A DNA stretch of 64,000 nt from Puccinia triticina (Eukaryota > Basidiomycota > Pucciniomycetes > Pucciniales > Pucciniaceae): contig NC_070563.1 of the NCBI RefSeq assembly GCF_026914185.1, forward strand, positions 4,361,001-4,425,000, written 5' to 3'. Both the position numbers and the translations under genes were made by a program. The notes below the pieces were generated by a model. The model saw only the letters and a program-made list of their open reading frames with translations, was not told the origin of the DNA and did no database searches. Every line of letters begins with the position of its first letter. Within the stretch, counting starts at the first letter, position 1. Shown here piece after piece: positions 43,885 to 53,959 of the stretch.

Positions 43885-44539
43885 GGCCAAAGAGGGGGAT
43901 GAAAACTGAAGGCGCAGAGCGGCTATATATCCCAACAGCATGATAATGGGAAAAGAGGTGCGGACGGTGCGCGACTGACGCGCGTCGCTGCGCCGCAATT
44001 TTTCCACAGCCGACCACTGGCCAGACTGGAACGCCAGTTCCACGTGTCTTAAGGGTGACAAAGCTAGCCGCTGCGACCTTCGGATACTGATTTGTTATCT
44101 AAAGACATTCGAACAAAGGTGAGTGAGTACCAGAGCATACTTGATGCGAACCATTGGCAGTTGATTGAAATGAGATCGACCGCATCCTTCCTCTAGGCTC
44201 GCCCATCCCAGGACTGCACCGCCATCGCGTTTATACCTATACCTCATATTCCCCCAAACCAGGCCTCGATCTAAAAACAGGTGTGCATGTCTGACTGTCC
44301 TTGTTGTTAGGCGCTATCAGTCTAAGTGACGTGTTGGTCCTTCGGCAGCTTTTCAGCTTGTCAATCGTCATCATCATCGCCGGAATCCATCCTTTCTGCC
44401 AACGATTCTCCGTCGGAAAACAAACACAAGCGAGACCTACCAACCGGGTAAGCTGTCCGATTCTTTTGTGAATCGATATTTTCGAGTCTAACTATCACAT
44501 GCTTTTCGCCCGGCCTCGCAGCAAAACGAGCGCGCCGTG
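43885..44539. other. Intergenic / 5' region of the UCS-like gene
   Basis: Holds the tRNA upstream flank and the presumed promoter and 5' UTR of the gene starting at 44540. A possible 5' UTR intron (GTAAGC at about 44447 to CTCGCAG at 44521) would fit, but cannot be confirmed. Confidence 0.4.
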
Positions 44540-46828
44540 ATGTCTAAGCTACAAATTACCGAGACGTCCAGCGTGGACGCGATCCAGTCGATCATCAAAG
44601 ACCCGTCCATCAAGCCATCAGATGAAGCAATCAAGGTGCTCTTCAGCAGTATCTCCTCCTCGAACGGATCGGTGCGTGCCCAGGCTTTGGAGGCACTAGG
44701 TTTAGTCTTATCTCGCCAAGAAAGCCACGGAACGGCTTGGTTTGAAAGCGCGCTAAAATCTCTCATGCATTCCACCGAAGCTCTCGAGGTCTGCAACGGC
44801 CTCGCTGCTCTTGCCGCTATCTGGTCGATTTCTCAAGACCACGCCCTCCGCTTCATTCAATCCGAAGGCTTTTTTTCGCGTCTCGCCAACTCGGTCGTTA
44901 AGCTTGCCGCGCTTGATCAGAGCCGACCAGAAGAGGCCGACGTGAGCAAATTCTTTTCCGAATTTCTTGCGTGTTGCCTAGACCACAAATCACTCTGCGT
45001 GAAAATTCAGTCGGAGTGGCCCGAATGTTCGGATTGGTTAACTGGGATCTCTCGAGGCACCAGTCCCACCTCGGTCTCTATTCCTGCCCGCTGTGGCGCA
45101 ATTCTGGCGTTACTGAAATTGCGAAGATCAACGGATCTCCAATCCGCGCCGAAACCTTCATCTGATCAGCTTGTCGACATTCTGATGATAAGCTTCTTGG
45201 GAAACAAGAATCCTCCAAACTCGGCCATCGAAAGTTTGGCGCTTCTCAGCGAGGACGAATCCGTCCGAAAAACCTTGAGAGGGAGGTCCGAAGCTTTCTT
45301 TCAAACTGCCAAATCTCTCACACAAAGTGATCGGGATCACGAGGCCGGCCAAATCAAGTTTACACCCTCTCGATCTTTAGCCTTTGGACTAGCGACCGTC
45401 GTCCTCCATCTTGTATCTTTCAAGGTGCTTACAAACGAATTTCCAGCTGATGATAAAGCTCGAGAGAAGCAGGAACACAGAAGACACCGTATGCTACTAG
45501 CGGAAAGAGATTATTATGGCTTCCATGCCCCCCAGGAGGATAGAGAGAACGAAAAATATGACAGGGGGGTGTTGCCTTGGCTTCGGTCTACACTCGAACG
45601 TAATTCCGACTTCATCCAAACCTTGGCTTGGCTTTCGAAGACTGGCGATGCAAGTCCACAACTCAAAGCCACTATTACCAAAGTGTGGCTGAACCTTGTT
45701 GAATATGACAACTGCGCGACGCTTGCATCGGAATCTGGGGGCCTAGAGATTGTGTTGGATATCCTCAACACCCCCAAATTCTCTGGTTATCTCTCGCAAC
45801 AGCAGTCACCTGGCACACCAGCTTCAGAGACGAACGCAATGTCAACTCTCGGCAGTCTTGTCCTTGATCCACACGAGCTCGAGATGATCCAAGTATTGGC
45901 CAAATTGAATGCTTTTTACAGTTCAGACGAGGATCACCAGCGAACAATGGTCAAGCTACTCACTATTCTGTTCCTTCACCCGTCTTCGACCAAGTTTCAG
46001 ACTTACCTGGCTCTTACAGCCCTTTCTAGTGTTATCCGATCTGAGGGTGCAACGGCCGAAGTGCTTGGATGCTCTCAACTTCTGGATCGATTGGACCAAC
46101 TCGTGGTATCTGAGTTTTCTCGAGAAATTCTTGAAGTCATCGATAGCCTCATCGCCCAACCAGCCTACTTCAAGAGATTTGCGCCGCCGTCGCCAGCAGA
46201 CTCAAATCAAACCGATATCACCTATATCACTAGGCTTCAAGATTTAATCAGTTTAATCAACCATAAAGAGGTCAAAGTTTCTTGTCAGGCTGCTAGCGTG
46301 TTCCACATCCTTGTTCAAGCATCCCCGGAAGTTGGTCAAGCAATCGTATCCGATCACTCTTTGACTGAGAGTTTGTTGAAGACCTTCAAAATTTGGGCTA
46401 ATGGCGATCGCGATTCGGACGGCTATTACTTGTCGACGAGTGAGAACATGCGTGCAGCATTTCAGGCAATCTACGATAACCTGCCCTGCCCCTCAGAGGG
46501 CGATCCTCCTGCGCTCTTTGTCGACGACCGTTTGCATTATGGGCTCATGCAAATCGACGACTTTTGCGATCAGGGCATGGAACACGGAGATTACAAGGAT
46601 TGTCGGGATCTCCGAGTGGATATCGCAAGCCTCTCCAAATGCATCGTCGAGCAATTTCACTCACGAAAAAAATTCGAACACTTTGATCTACACAAGTGGA
46701 AAGAAGAAGGCGATGAAGATGATGAAGATGATGACGACAATGATGAAGATGAAGACGACAATGATGAAGATGAAGACGACAATGATGAAGATGGAGACGA
46801 CAATGATGAAGATGAAGACAAAGAATAG
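44540..46828 (+). CDS. UNC-45/Cro1/She4-like (UCS) ARM-repeat myosin chaperone candidate, 762 aa
   Basis: Single-exon frame; the first ATG is 44540 (context GCCGTGATGT). The protein is almost entirely helical with ARM-like repeats (e.g. VRAQALEALGLVLSRQ, EVCNGLAALAAIWSISQ, LKATITKVWLNLVEYDNCATLASESGGLEIVLDIL). The segment SRSLAFGLATVVLHLVSFKVL followed by a charged KAREKQEHRRHR stretch (about residues 275-320) matches the LAFGiatil.NLt pattern at the start of the UCS domain of UNC-45/Cro1/She4, which help fold and stabilise myosin. No TPR domain is present, as in fungal members. The C-terminus (about 715-762) is an unusual acidic tail of repeated DEDDNDE units. The assignment rests on this pattern and the length; a different ARM protein is possible. 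Confidence 0.65.
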   Translation: MSKLQITETSSVDAIQSIIKDPSIKPSDEAIKVLFSSISSSNGSVRAQALEALGLVLSRQESHGTAWFESALKSLMHSTEALEVCNGLAALAAIWSISQDHALRFIQSEGFFSRLANSVVKLAALDQSRPEEADVSKFFSEFLACCLDHKSLCVKIQSEWPECSDWLTGISRGTSPTSVSIPARCGAILALLKLRRSTDLQSAPKPSSDQLVDILMISFLGNKNPPNSAIESLALLSEDESVRKTLRGRSEAFFQTAKSLTQSDRDHEAGQIKFTPSRSLAFGLATVVLHLVSFKVLTNEFPADDKAREKQEHRRHRMLLAERDYYGFHAPQEDRENEKYDRGVLPWLRSTLERNSDFIQTLAWLSKTGDASPQLKATITKVWLNLVEYDNCATLASESGGLEIVLDILNTPKFSGYLSQQQSPGTPASETNAMSTLGSLVLDPHELEMIQVLAKLNAFYSSDEDHQRTMVKLLTILFLHPSSTKFQTYLALTALSSVIRSEGATAEVLGCSQLLDRLDQLVVSEFSREILEVIDSLIAQPAYFKRFAPPSPADSNQTDITYITRLQDLISLINHKEVKVSCQAASVFHILVQASPEVGQAIVSDHSLTESLLKTFKIWANGDRDSDGYYLSTSENMRAAFQAIYDNLPCPSEGDPPALFVDDRLHYGLMQIDDFCDQGMEHGDYKDCRDLRVDIASLSKCIVEQFHSRKKFEHFDLHKWKEEGDEDDEDDDDNDEDEDDNDEDEDDNDEDGDDNDEDEDKE
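46709..46824 (+). repeat. Coding minisatellite (GATGAAGATGAAGACGACAAT) in the acidic tail
   Basis: A 21-bp unit encoding DEDEDDN, or variants of it, repeats about four to five times just before the stop at 46826-46828. Copy number is likely to vary between isolates. Confidence 0.75.
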
Positions 46829-47211
46829 GAGGACTTTAGACAACGGAGAGAGACATACTGCGGGGAGGACAGCAAGGATGAAGATGAAGCTGAAAGCAGA
46901 TGAACATGAAAATGATTGGCCGAACCAGAAGACTGATTATCCCACCCCCCCTCCATATTGTCACATCTTGTCTCACCTTTTGTCCCTTTAGTTGACCAAA
47001 TGTCCATGTTTTGCTTCTCATTTATTTTGCTTTAAAACACATTATGCAATTTTGATCATTTATTTTCCTTGAAAACACATTTGACACATTTACACAACAA
47101 AGGTTCGTCATGCTACGAACAACAGCAACACAAGGGTTTCTTGGCCATTATTCTTATAATTATGTGGCAGTGCATTACATTACTGCACCAACATATAAAG
47201 AGCAATTTTTT
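46829..47211. other. 3' region of the UCS-like gene
   Basis: Probable 3' UTR and spacer. A pyrimidine-rich stretch and AT-rich sequence lead into the MULE relic; nothing else recognised. Confidence 0.4.
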
Positions 47212-47214
47212 TTA

Positions 47215-48220
47215 TTTTATGGGTGCATGCGGAGCACCAGATAAATAAGTGTAGTTCCTGTCTGCAAGCCCCACAGATGCAGTTTGTAGTGATATTTTTG
47301 TTGATGTTCCTAGTGCACAAGTTAGCTTGAGAATCCGGGAAGACAATGGCCAAAGCTTTTTGTAAGGCAGATTCCGGGTCAGTGAGAAAGACTTGTGGTA
47401 CGTGTTGTAGTTGTCAGATGTGCTTTCGCAAAGCATTCACTGCCCAGAGCCTGAGGTAATTTTCATCATCCTTGTACTTCATAAAGCAGAAGCCGATTGA
47501 GAAAGAGCGGTTGCTTGCCGCCTGACCATGTAGAAGAGGAAAGCCGTAGCGGTTGGTCTTGTACACCAAATCCAAGAGAGCAACGTGATGATTGATACAG
47601 GCCAAATAAATTGAACCCAGGTGTGCAAAGAAAAGGTGGAGAACGGCACCACTTGAGTTCACCTTTACTTTGTGGGCCCAGTTAGATTCCTTCAGGACAG
47701 CCAATAGAGCCTCCATTGGTGTCTGGCCATGTAGATCCTCACGGCAAATCTTCTGAAGGGTGTTGCTAATTATCACGTTGGTTGCATAAGTCTTGTTATC
47801 CAAATTTTGCAGTTGTAACAAGGTCTGCACCGGCTTGAGGAGCTTGGGAGAACTTCTGGATCTCCTCAAACTGCTCATGTATTAGCCGTTTGTGTGCGGA
47901 ATGACTTGAGGCACTGTTTCACAGTCATGGTTGTGTGTTCCATGTTAAACTTTGAGCATCCAAAACTTTTCATTCATCTTCTTACTAGTAGTAATTGAGT
48001 CTTTCATGTGAAAAGGAAAGTTTATCTTGGTGGAGGCAGTTTTACAACCAGACTTATTCAAGATTGTGCATCAGAATCAACCGGATCAATCACACTTGAT
48101 CTAGAAATTTTTCCTGGGTTGCAAGTTAGCTTTGAAAATTGTGTATCCGTGATTCTTTGCCCATGATTGACAGAAGCCAACCAAGTCATCCATGGAGGCA
48201 AACTGAGCACAAGGGGGAGC
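47215..48220 (-). pseudogene. MULE (Mutator-like) transposase relic
   Basis: On the minus strand, from high to low coordinates: QFASMDDLVGFCQSWAKNHGYTIFKAN (about 48210-48130), the start of a FAR1-like N-terminal region; a degraded middle; then LLDLVYKTNRYGFPLLHGQAASNRSFSIGFCFMKYKDDENYLRLWAVNALR (about 47575-47430). After a stop at about 47414 comes PQVFLTDPESALQKALAIVFPDSQANLCTRNINKNI. These last two match the MULE transposase core (K.nrYg.PLL...FS.gF.F....E.nY...; tDrE.AL..A...vFP.a...LC..hi.kN), including the Asp of TDPE. Stops and frameshifts make it non-functional, and no TIRs were located. Confidence 0.75.
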
Positions 48221-49040
48221 GTCCAATGGCCCTATGTTGACACAATATCAGCACAATAGCCAAATTTAATATCAGATGAGTTCAAAAACACACCACTGGT
48301 GGAAAAGTCATACTGTTTAATATCAGTGATGATTTCTGGGACATCAGCATCCAAGACTTATTTGAGTGATGGGAAATTGAGTGTCTCCATCTGAAGCTGA
48401 AATGATGGAGTGGTTATCAGCAGGAAGATGTTCATTGTTAACCAGATTGTTGTTGTTGAACTCCTCTTTCTGGACATGCAGTGTGGTAGATGGAAAAGTG
48501 GAAAAATGAAAAGTTTCTTCTATGCCACACAATTACTCATACTACAGTTGTGCAAGGCATCCTACCGTACAGCCTTGCCCGCAACAAGACATTTCAAACG
48601 TGGGCCGGATCTACGGCTCCACATATGAGCACTATGTCATGTAAATGACATTTTTGAGCTCTTTGGAGGCTGTAGATTCCAGTTCTAGTTTTGAGTAGGA
48701 TTGTGGACTGTTGTCAAAAAGAACTTCCTAGCAATTGATACGAGATGAGGTTCCAAGTAAAGATGTATCAGGATATTTGGGATTATTTCTCAAAAACCAA
48801 TATACACTTGCCGCTTTACAAAATCAAGCGGGAAACTCCCGTGGCAAGCGGGGTAGGTTCATCTTTGGGAACAGGCAGTCAATACACGTGTGCAAGCCCT
48901 GTTTACCAAGGCAAGCAGACCATCAACCAAACCATCAAAAACTGTCTTTTGAGCATATCATCCAAATGCCCCATCATTATATCAGGGGATGTTTCAACCA
49001 GGAGAGCACAGGATCTCAACAACCAGCACTTCTTACAACT
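48221..49040. other. Region upstream of the MULE relic, no gene recognised
   Basis: Small open frames only (e.g. 48735-49145) with no domain. Part may be the 5' end of the dead MULE. Confidence 0.35.
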
Positions 49041-49044
49041 GCTT

Positions 49045-49125
49045 TCTCCATATGGAGCCAGCTCAGTGGTGTAAGAGCAGCTCTCATGAATGTAGAAGTT
49101 CATGGGTTCAAATCCCACAATACAC
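49045..49125 (+). repeat. tRNA-like sequence, possibly the head of a SINE
   Basis: AGCTCAGTGGTGTAAGAGCA resembles a tRNA D-arm/box A, and 34 nt downstream GGGTTCAAATCCCAC is a good box B/T-arm. The anticodon stem and the acceptor do not pair, so it is not a functional tRNA. A SINE head is the simplest explanation; no 3' tail or target duplication was identified. Confidence 0.4.
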
Positions 49126-49129
49126 AATT

Positions 49130-50990
49130 CTCTTTACCTGAGTAATTTCAACACACTAGAGTTTAAGGTGGCTACGTCACTTCACTTTCAAGAATGCAGT
49201 GCCATCTCTTACTCTCCCTCTCCTTCCCCAAAATACATGTTGTATCTGGTTTGTCTTCCACTGGTTTTGTCATCAATTATGTTTCCTCACTCACTTTCCT
49301 TGTCTTCTTTGTTTGTCTTGCAGTGTGTGCTCCATACTTGTTGGCTAACACATATTGCTTGTCTAAAATCAGACATTGTTTCTACCACTGCACCCGGCAG
49401 AGACATCACACTTGTTGGCGGGCAGTCTTCTGTCTCCACAGCAACAACAGGAAAAGAAGCAGATGCATGGGCAGCCTTGGAAAATAAAGGGGCCAATGGC
49501 AACCCTGCTCTGTGATTTAAAGTTAGCACAGCAAGATGGTTGTTGAGAGAGACCTGGCGTGGATTGGACAACATCCAAGGTTTCATCTTTGGTTCTTGTT
49601 CAGGGCCAAATCTTGGGTTGAAGTAGTATCAATATGGGTGGGGTTGTCAACATTTGCGTCAGCCTTAGGTCTTGCAAAAACAGAGCCCAAGACAGCTACA
49701 AGCCCACAGGAGACACTTCACCCAGTGGTGGTTGCTCTTTGGTAGCTGTTACAGGCAATGTGATGGCAAGTGCATTGGACACCCCAGTCTGGATAACAAG
49801 GCCAAGATGTACAATCCGTGTTTCTCAGGAGAAGAAGGGGAAGGGGTCAAGATGCTGTCAACAATGTGGATAAAAACAAACCAGTGGCTCTTTGAGGCTC
49901 TTCTCCATCCTGCCACATGCAAAGCTCCTGGGGTCTAGCGTCCGATGAAACCTGTGTTGTCTCCACAAAACCGCACCCACATCAGCAAAAAAGAGCAAGC
50001 AAAGGGTGTGTATAACATGCCCTTGATCATCTTTGTCTCCCGTGTGAGCCCTTGTACTGGCAGCTTGTCTCAGTTGCTCCTCGCCGCAGCCCAACTTGAG
50101 GAAAAGGAGGGAGAATGTAAAAAGGTACCCGGTACCGCCCGCACCTGCCCCGCACCCGCCCAGCAGTGCCGGATGCGGTGCTGGGTGCCCTTTTTTTGGC
50201 AAAAAGCGGCTCTAACCCTCACCCCAACTCTTAACTTTAACACGCGACATGGTTTGAAATCTTTTTACTTATAGTTTCAACTTCCTAACTTTAAAGTTTA
50301 AACTTCATGTTTCAAAAGTTAGGGTTTTATGTTTCAAAGTTCAAATCCAAAAGTACCAGTGTATGTATATATGTGAGTTACTTGGTGCACATGATACATG
50401 TTTTCAAATCCGGCCTACCAGCTTGTATTACAAGGTTTAATATAGTGTATATTGTAATGTAGCATCAAACCTGTTGCACTGATGGTGAGAGCGCTGTGGC
50501 TGGCAGCAAAGCCGCCCCTCCCGCAGGGAGGGACTTGCGCATTATCCCAAATTTTATGCAGGAGCAGAAAGTTCATTTGGCTGAGAGGTTTTTAAAAATG
50601 TTATAGCTACTCCCCCAGCCCCTCCACCAATATGCCCTATCTGTACCCTATGCTACTTTTCTTTCTCTACAATTTGGTCTACTCAGATTTTTTCTATCAC
50701 AATATGTTGACCTTTTCAAAAGATCAAAAATGCACAAGTCTTCCAAATGAGGCTTCACTTGTTTGGGACTCCAGGAGTTGTTTTTCTGGCTACAAGATAG
50801 ATAAGTGGCTCAAATTCCTTGCAAGAACAGAACCTACAACTCTGTGTATTCAGTTTTTTTATATTAGTTGGGATTTTTAGTGTAGCTGATCCTTTCTGCT
50901 CCTGATTAAATCAAGAAATAACTCATAAGCCTCTTCTGCAGAGAGCCCTCCGGGCAGGGTCCCCCAGACCCTCCGCCCAAGAGGCTTTGT
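49130..50990. other. Intergenic, no gene supported
   Basis: Several short frames (49102-49515, 49287-49586, 49858-50202) lack recognisable features. A small GGTACCCGGTACC/CCGCACC-rich patch at 50125-50180 resembles the subterminal sequence of the element at 17048-17936 and may be a fragment of that family. Confidence 0.4.
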
Positions 50991-51044
50991 TAAGCTAGGG
51001 GTGTGCCATGTCAGCGTTGGCCCTGTCTGGACTAGCCAATGGCT

Positions 51045-51720
51045 GACATGCGCAGACATGATACATGATGCACGGGCATGATACATGATGCGCGGGCATG
51101 ATACATGATGTGCGTCATGACACATGATGCGCAGACATGATGCATGATGCGGGGATATGATATGTGATGCATGGATGTGTTAAAAGGTGCGTGCACACAC
51201 TTTAAAGAGTGCGTGGACATGTAAAAGGTGAGCGGACATGTAAAAGGGTGCGCCGTGCGCGCAAACATTCTAAAGAGTCCATGGACATTGAAAGGGGTCC
51301 AAAGGGTGTGCGCGCACATTTTAAAGAGCACACTGACATGAAGCATGATTCAGCACATATGTCAAAGGGTACACAGACATTTAAAAGGGTACGCAGACAT
51401 GTAAAAGGGTACACAGACATGTAAAAGGGTGGTTGCACATGTTACAGGGTGCACCCACACGTTACAGGGTGCACCCACACGTTACAGGGTGCACCCACAC
51501 GCTACAGGGTGCACCCACACATTTTAAAGAGTGTGCAAACATGTAAAGTGGTGCACGTACATGTAAAAGGGTGCACACATGTATGTAACATGTCTGTACA
51601 TCATGTATCATGTCTGTGCACCCTTTAACATTTATGCAGGCGCCCTGCAACATGTCCAAAAATCTTATATCATGTCTGCGCACCCTGCAGCATGTCTGCA
51701 CATCACATACCACGTGTGAT
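51045..51720. repeat. Inverted field of ACATGATACATGATG / ACATGTAAAAGGGTGC repeats
   Basis: The left part (51045-51170) has about seven copies of a 20-bp CATGATGCGCGGGCATGATA unit. The next part (51190-51580) has many copies of GTAAAAGGGTGCACACA or TTACAGGGTGCACCCACACG. After about 51590 the same words return inverted (ATCATGTCTGTGCACCC, CATGTCTGCGCACCCTGCAG). The whole region is thus a degenerate palindrome centred near 51590. Confidence 0.75.
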
Positions 51721-52045
51721 TTGGTGTTGAGATACAACAAAATAGCTGTATCTCAGTGTAATCTGCCTTTGGTGGCTGGTGAGATCGCTGATCCAAGATT
51801 TTTGCCAGATTTTTGGGCAACCAAACACTTTTTGGGAATCTCACAAAAATCTCATGTCGCAAGGTTCTGAATCTTGCCAGAATCTCATGTCGCAAGATTC
51901 TGAATCTTGCCAGAATCTCAATTTTGCAGGGGACCACAAGTTCAGAGTGAGATTCCGCCACGCGGCCAAACGGGCCTTAATTACCCTTAGAAATGACTGA
52001 GTTTTCTCAGCTAGCCACACAATTAATTAAGCCAATAAGGTCTTA

Positions 52046-52159
52046 GGCCCTGTTTGGAGCCAATATAATTGTGCAATATAATCTGGAATTTTGTGACATC
52101 TGGGATGTCAGGCAAAAAACTCACATATTGCCCGGATTATATTGGCTCCAAACAGGGCC
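52046..52159. mobile_element. PIF/Harbinger-type MITE (114 bp), TSD TTA
   Basis: Left GGCCCTGTTTGGAGCCAATA and right TATTGGCTCCAAACAGGGCC are perfect inverted repeats. TTA flanks both sides (52043-52045, 52160-52162). GGSCCTGTTTGG ends plus a TTA target are typical of Harbinger MITEs. Confidence 0.88.
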
Positions 52160-52229
52160 TTATTTGTTTTTCAAATCCGGTCAATAGCCCAGAGCCTGGG
52201 TGAACATGATCTATCTCTGAGGTCCCTTG

Positions 52230-52477
52230 CACTACAAGAAAAACTCTAGAAACTGCCAGCAGTTGACATGTGGCATACTCCAGTGTGATTGCCATTGTAA
52301 CTCCACATAATTACACCACACCCTTTTGTGCACAGTCACTGTGCAATATGCACAGTGACTGTACTGCATTAAACCTTGGTTGAAATAACCTTTGAGAAAA
52401 GCTGGAGTATCACCTTAAGGTTCCTTTGCACTTTGGCATCTCAACTGCCAGCAGTTTCTACAGTTTTTCTTGTAGTT
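52230..52477. mobile_element. CACTA-type MITE (248 bp), TSD TTG
   Basis: It begins CACTACAAGAAAAACTCTAG and ends, inverted, with nearly the same sequence (last base changed). TTG lies at 52227-52229 and 52478-52480. Inside are CAGCAGTTGACATG and a central CACAGTCACTGTGCA...TGCACAGTGACTGT palindrome, as in 22554-22800. Confidence 0.88.
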
Positions 52478-53007
52478 TTGGGAGAAAATAAAACTTGCCA
52501 CCAGGTCTGCATCGAGCAGGGCTGGCAAGCCCTGGCCCTGTTGCAACCCCCCGCCGACCCATTCTCTCCTGCAGAGGGGTGGATAGATTGAGCCAGGGAA
52601 TACTTCCCACTCATTTTGATGAAAGCAATTTTTTGGGGTCTAATGCTCAGAGTCAGCTGACCATGATTAGAATGTGGCGTAATTGAATCAAGTGTCACAG
52701 TTGCAGAAATAGCCCTGCTCATAGCGGGAAATTCAACACACCTAGCTTTCCTGATGCTGATCATAAACTACATAAACAAAAAAAATTAAGATCACACAGA
52801 ATGGTTGGGGGTGGGGTGGGTTGGATTTTTTATGAAAATTTTGATTATCAGCATCAGTAAGCTTGCGTTGAATGTATGTGAACAGGGCTATATCTGCTGG
52901 ATGCCCTCTGAAGCCCTAGCTTAGCTAATTCCCTCCTTGGGGGAGCAAAGCAACCTCCGAAGGAGGAAGCCCTATGTGGACCCTGCGGCCTGAGAGAATT
53001 ATGACTT

Positions 53008-53950
53008 GGGTCAATCTAAATGCACGCCAATTTTTGACTAGATGCACGCCAAAAAAGTGGCGTGCACGCCTGTACGCCAAAATAAATGGCGTACAGGAGC
53101 AGTGCACGCCATTTGTTTGGCGTGCGTAGCCCTGAACGCCAAAAATACTCCTTTTTGGAAGAATTTTGGCGTGCACAAACCCTCCACGCCATTTTTTTTG
53201 GCGTACAGGCGTTGCACGCCACTTTTTTGGCGTGCATATAGTCAAAAGTTGGCGTGCACCGTTTTACATGCAGTTTTTTTGGCGGCACAGTTGGCCACTG
53301 CGCCCCAGCGGCATGATGAATAGTGCCTCCGCCACTATGAATAGTGCCAGGATGAATAGTTTTCATAGTGGCCGAGCTTGGCGGAGTCACTATTTATAGT
53401 GGCGGGGCTTGGCAGAGGCACTATTCATAGTGGTGGAGCTTGGCGGAGGCACTATTCATAGTGGTGGAGCTTGGCGGAGGCACTATTCATAGTGGTGGAG
53501 CTTGGCGGAGGCACTATTCATTGGCGGAGCTTGGCAGAGGCACTGTTCATAGTGCAGAGCTTGGCGCAGGCACTATTCATAGTGCAGAGCTTGGCGGAGG
53601 CACTATGAATAGTACATGAAATATGTCATTGGGCCGCAGTGGTCACACCCTATTTTGTTGTGCGCAACTGTTCCTGCCAAAAAAATTGCATTCAACATGG
53701 TGCACGCCACTTTTTGACTAGATGCACGCCAAAAAAGTGGCGTGCAAAGCCTGTACGCCAAAAAAATGGCGTGGAGGGTTTGTGCACGCCAAAATTCTTC
53801 CAAAAAAGAGTATTTTTGGCGTTCAGGGCTACGCACGCCAAACAAATGGCGTGCACTGCTCCTGCACGCCATTTATTTTGGCGTACAGGCGCGCACGCCA
53901 CTTTTTTGGCGTGCATCTAGTCAAAAAGTGGCGTGCATTTAGATTGACCC
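53008..53950. mobile_element. Mutator-like palindromic element (943 bp), TSD TTATGACTT
   Basis: Perfect ends GGGTCAATCTAAATGCACGC / GCGTGCATTTAGATTGACCC. The 9-bp duplication TTATGACTT lies at 52999-53007 and 53951-53959; nine bases is the Mutator/MULE signature. Each arm (about 285 bp) is built of short hairpins TGCACGCCA...TGGCGTGCA. Between the arms lies a 31-bp tandem repeat. There is no transposase, so it would depend on a MULE in trans. Confidence 0.92.
53330..53615 (+). repeat. 31-bp tandem repeat in the core of the Mutator-like element
   Basis: The unit ACTATTCATAGTGGTGGAGC + TTGGCGGAGGC starts at 53420, 53451 and 53482 with a period of 31, with shortened or diverged copies before and after. 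The ends of the array include CACTATGAATAGTGC in the opposite orientation. Confidence 0.85.
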
Positions 53951-53959
53951 TTATGACTT

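Noticed and set aside
49045..49125. Functional tRNA
   Set aside because: Box A- and B-like words are present but the anticodon stem and acceptor stem do not pair.
51209..51740. ORFs with repeated LHVRAPLYM / FTCPRTL peptides
   Set aside because: Products of the ACATG repeat field; no codon bias or known domain.
53016..53942. Overlapping 66-124-aa ORFs (HAKKVACTPVRQ..., FFGVHLVK...)
   Set aside because: They are translations of TGGCGTGCACGCCA stems in the two inverted arms; the same peptides recur on both strands.
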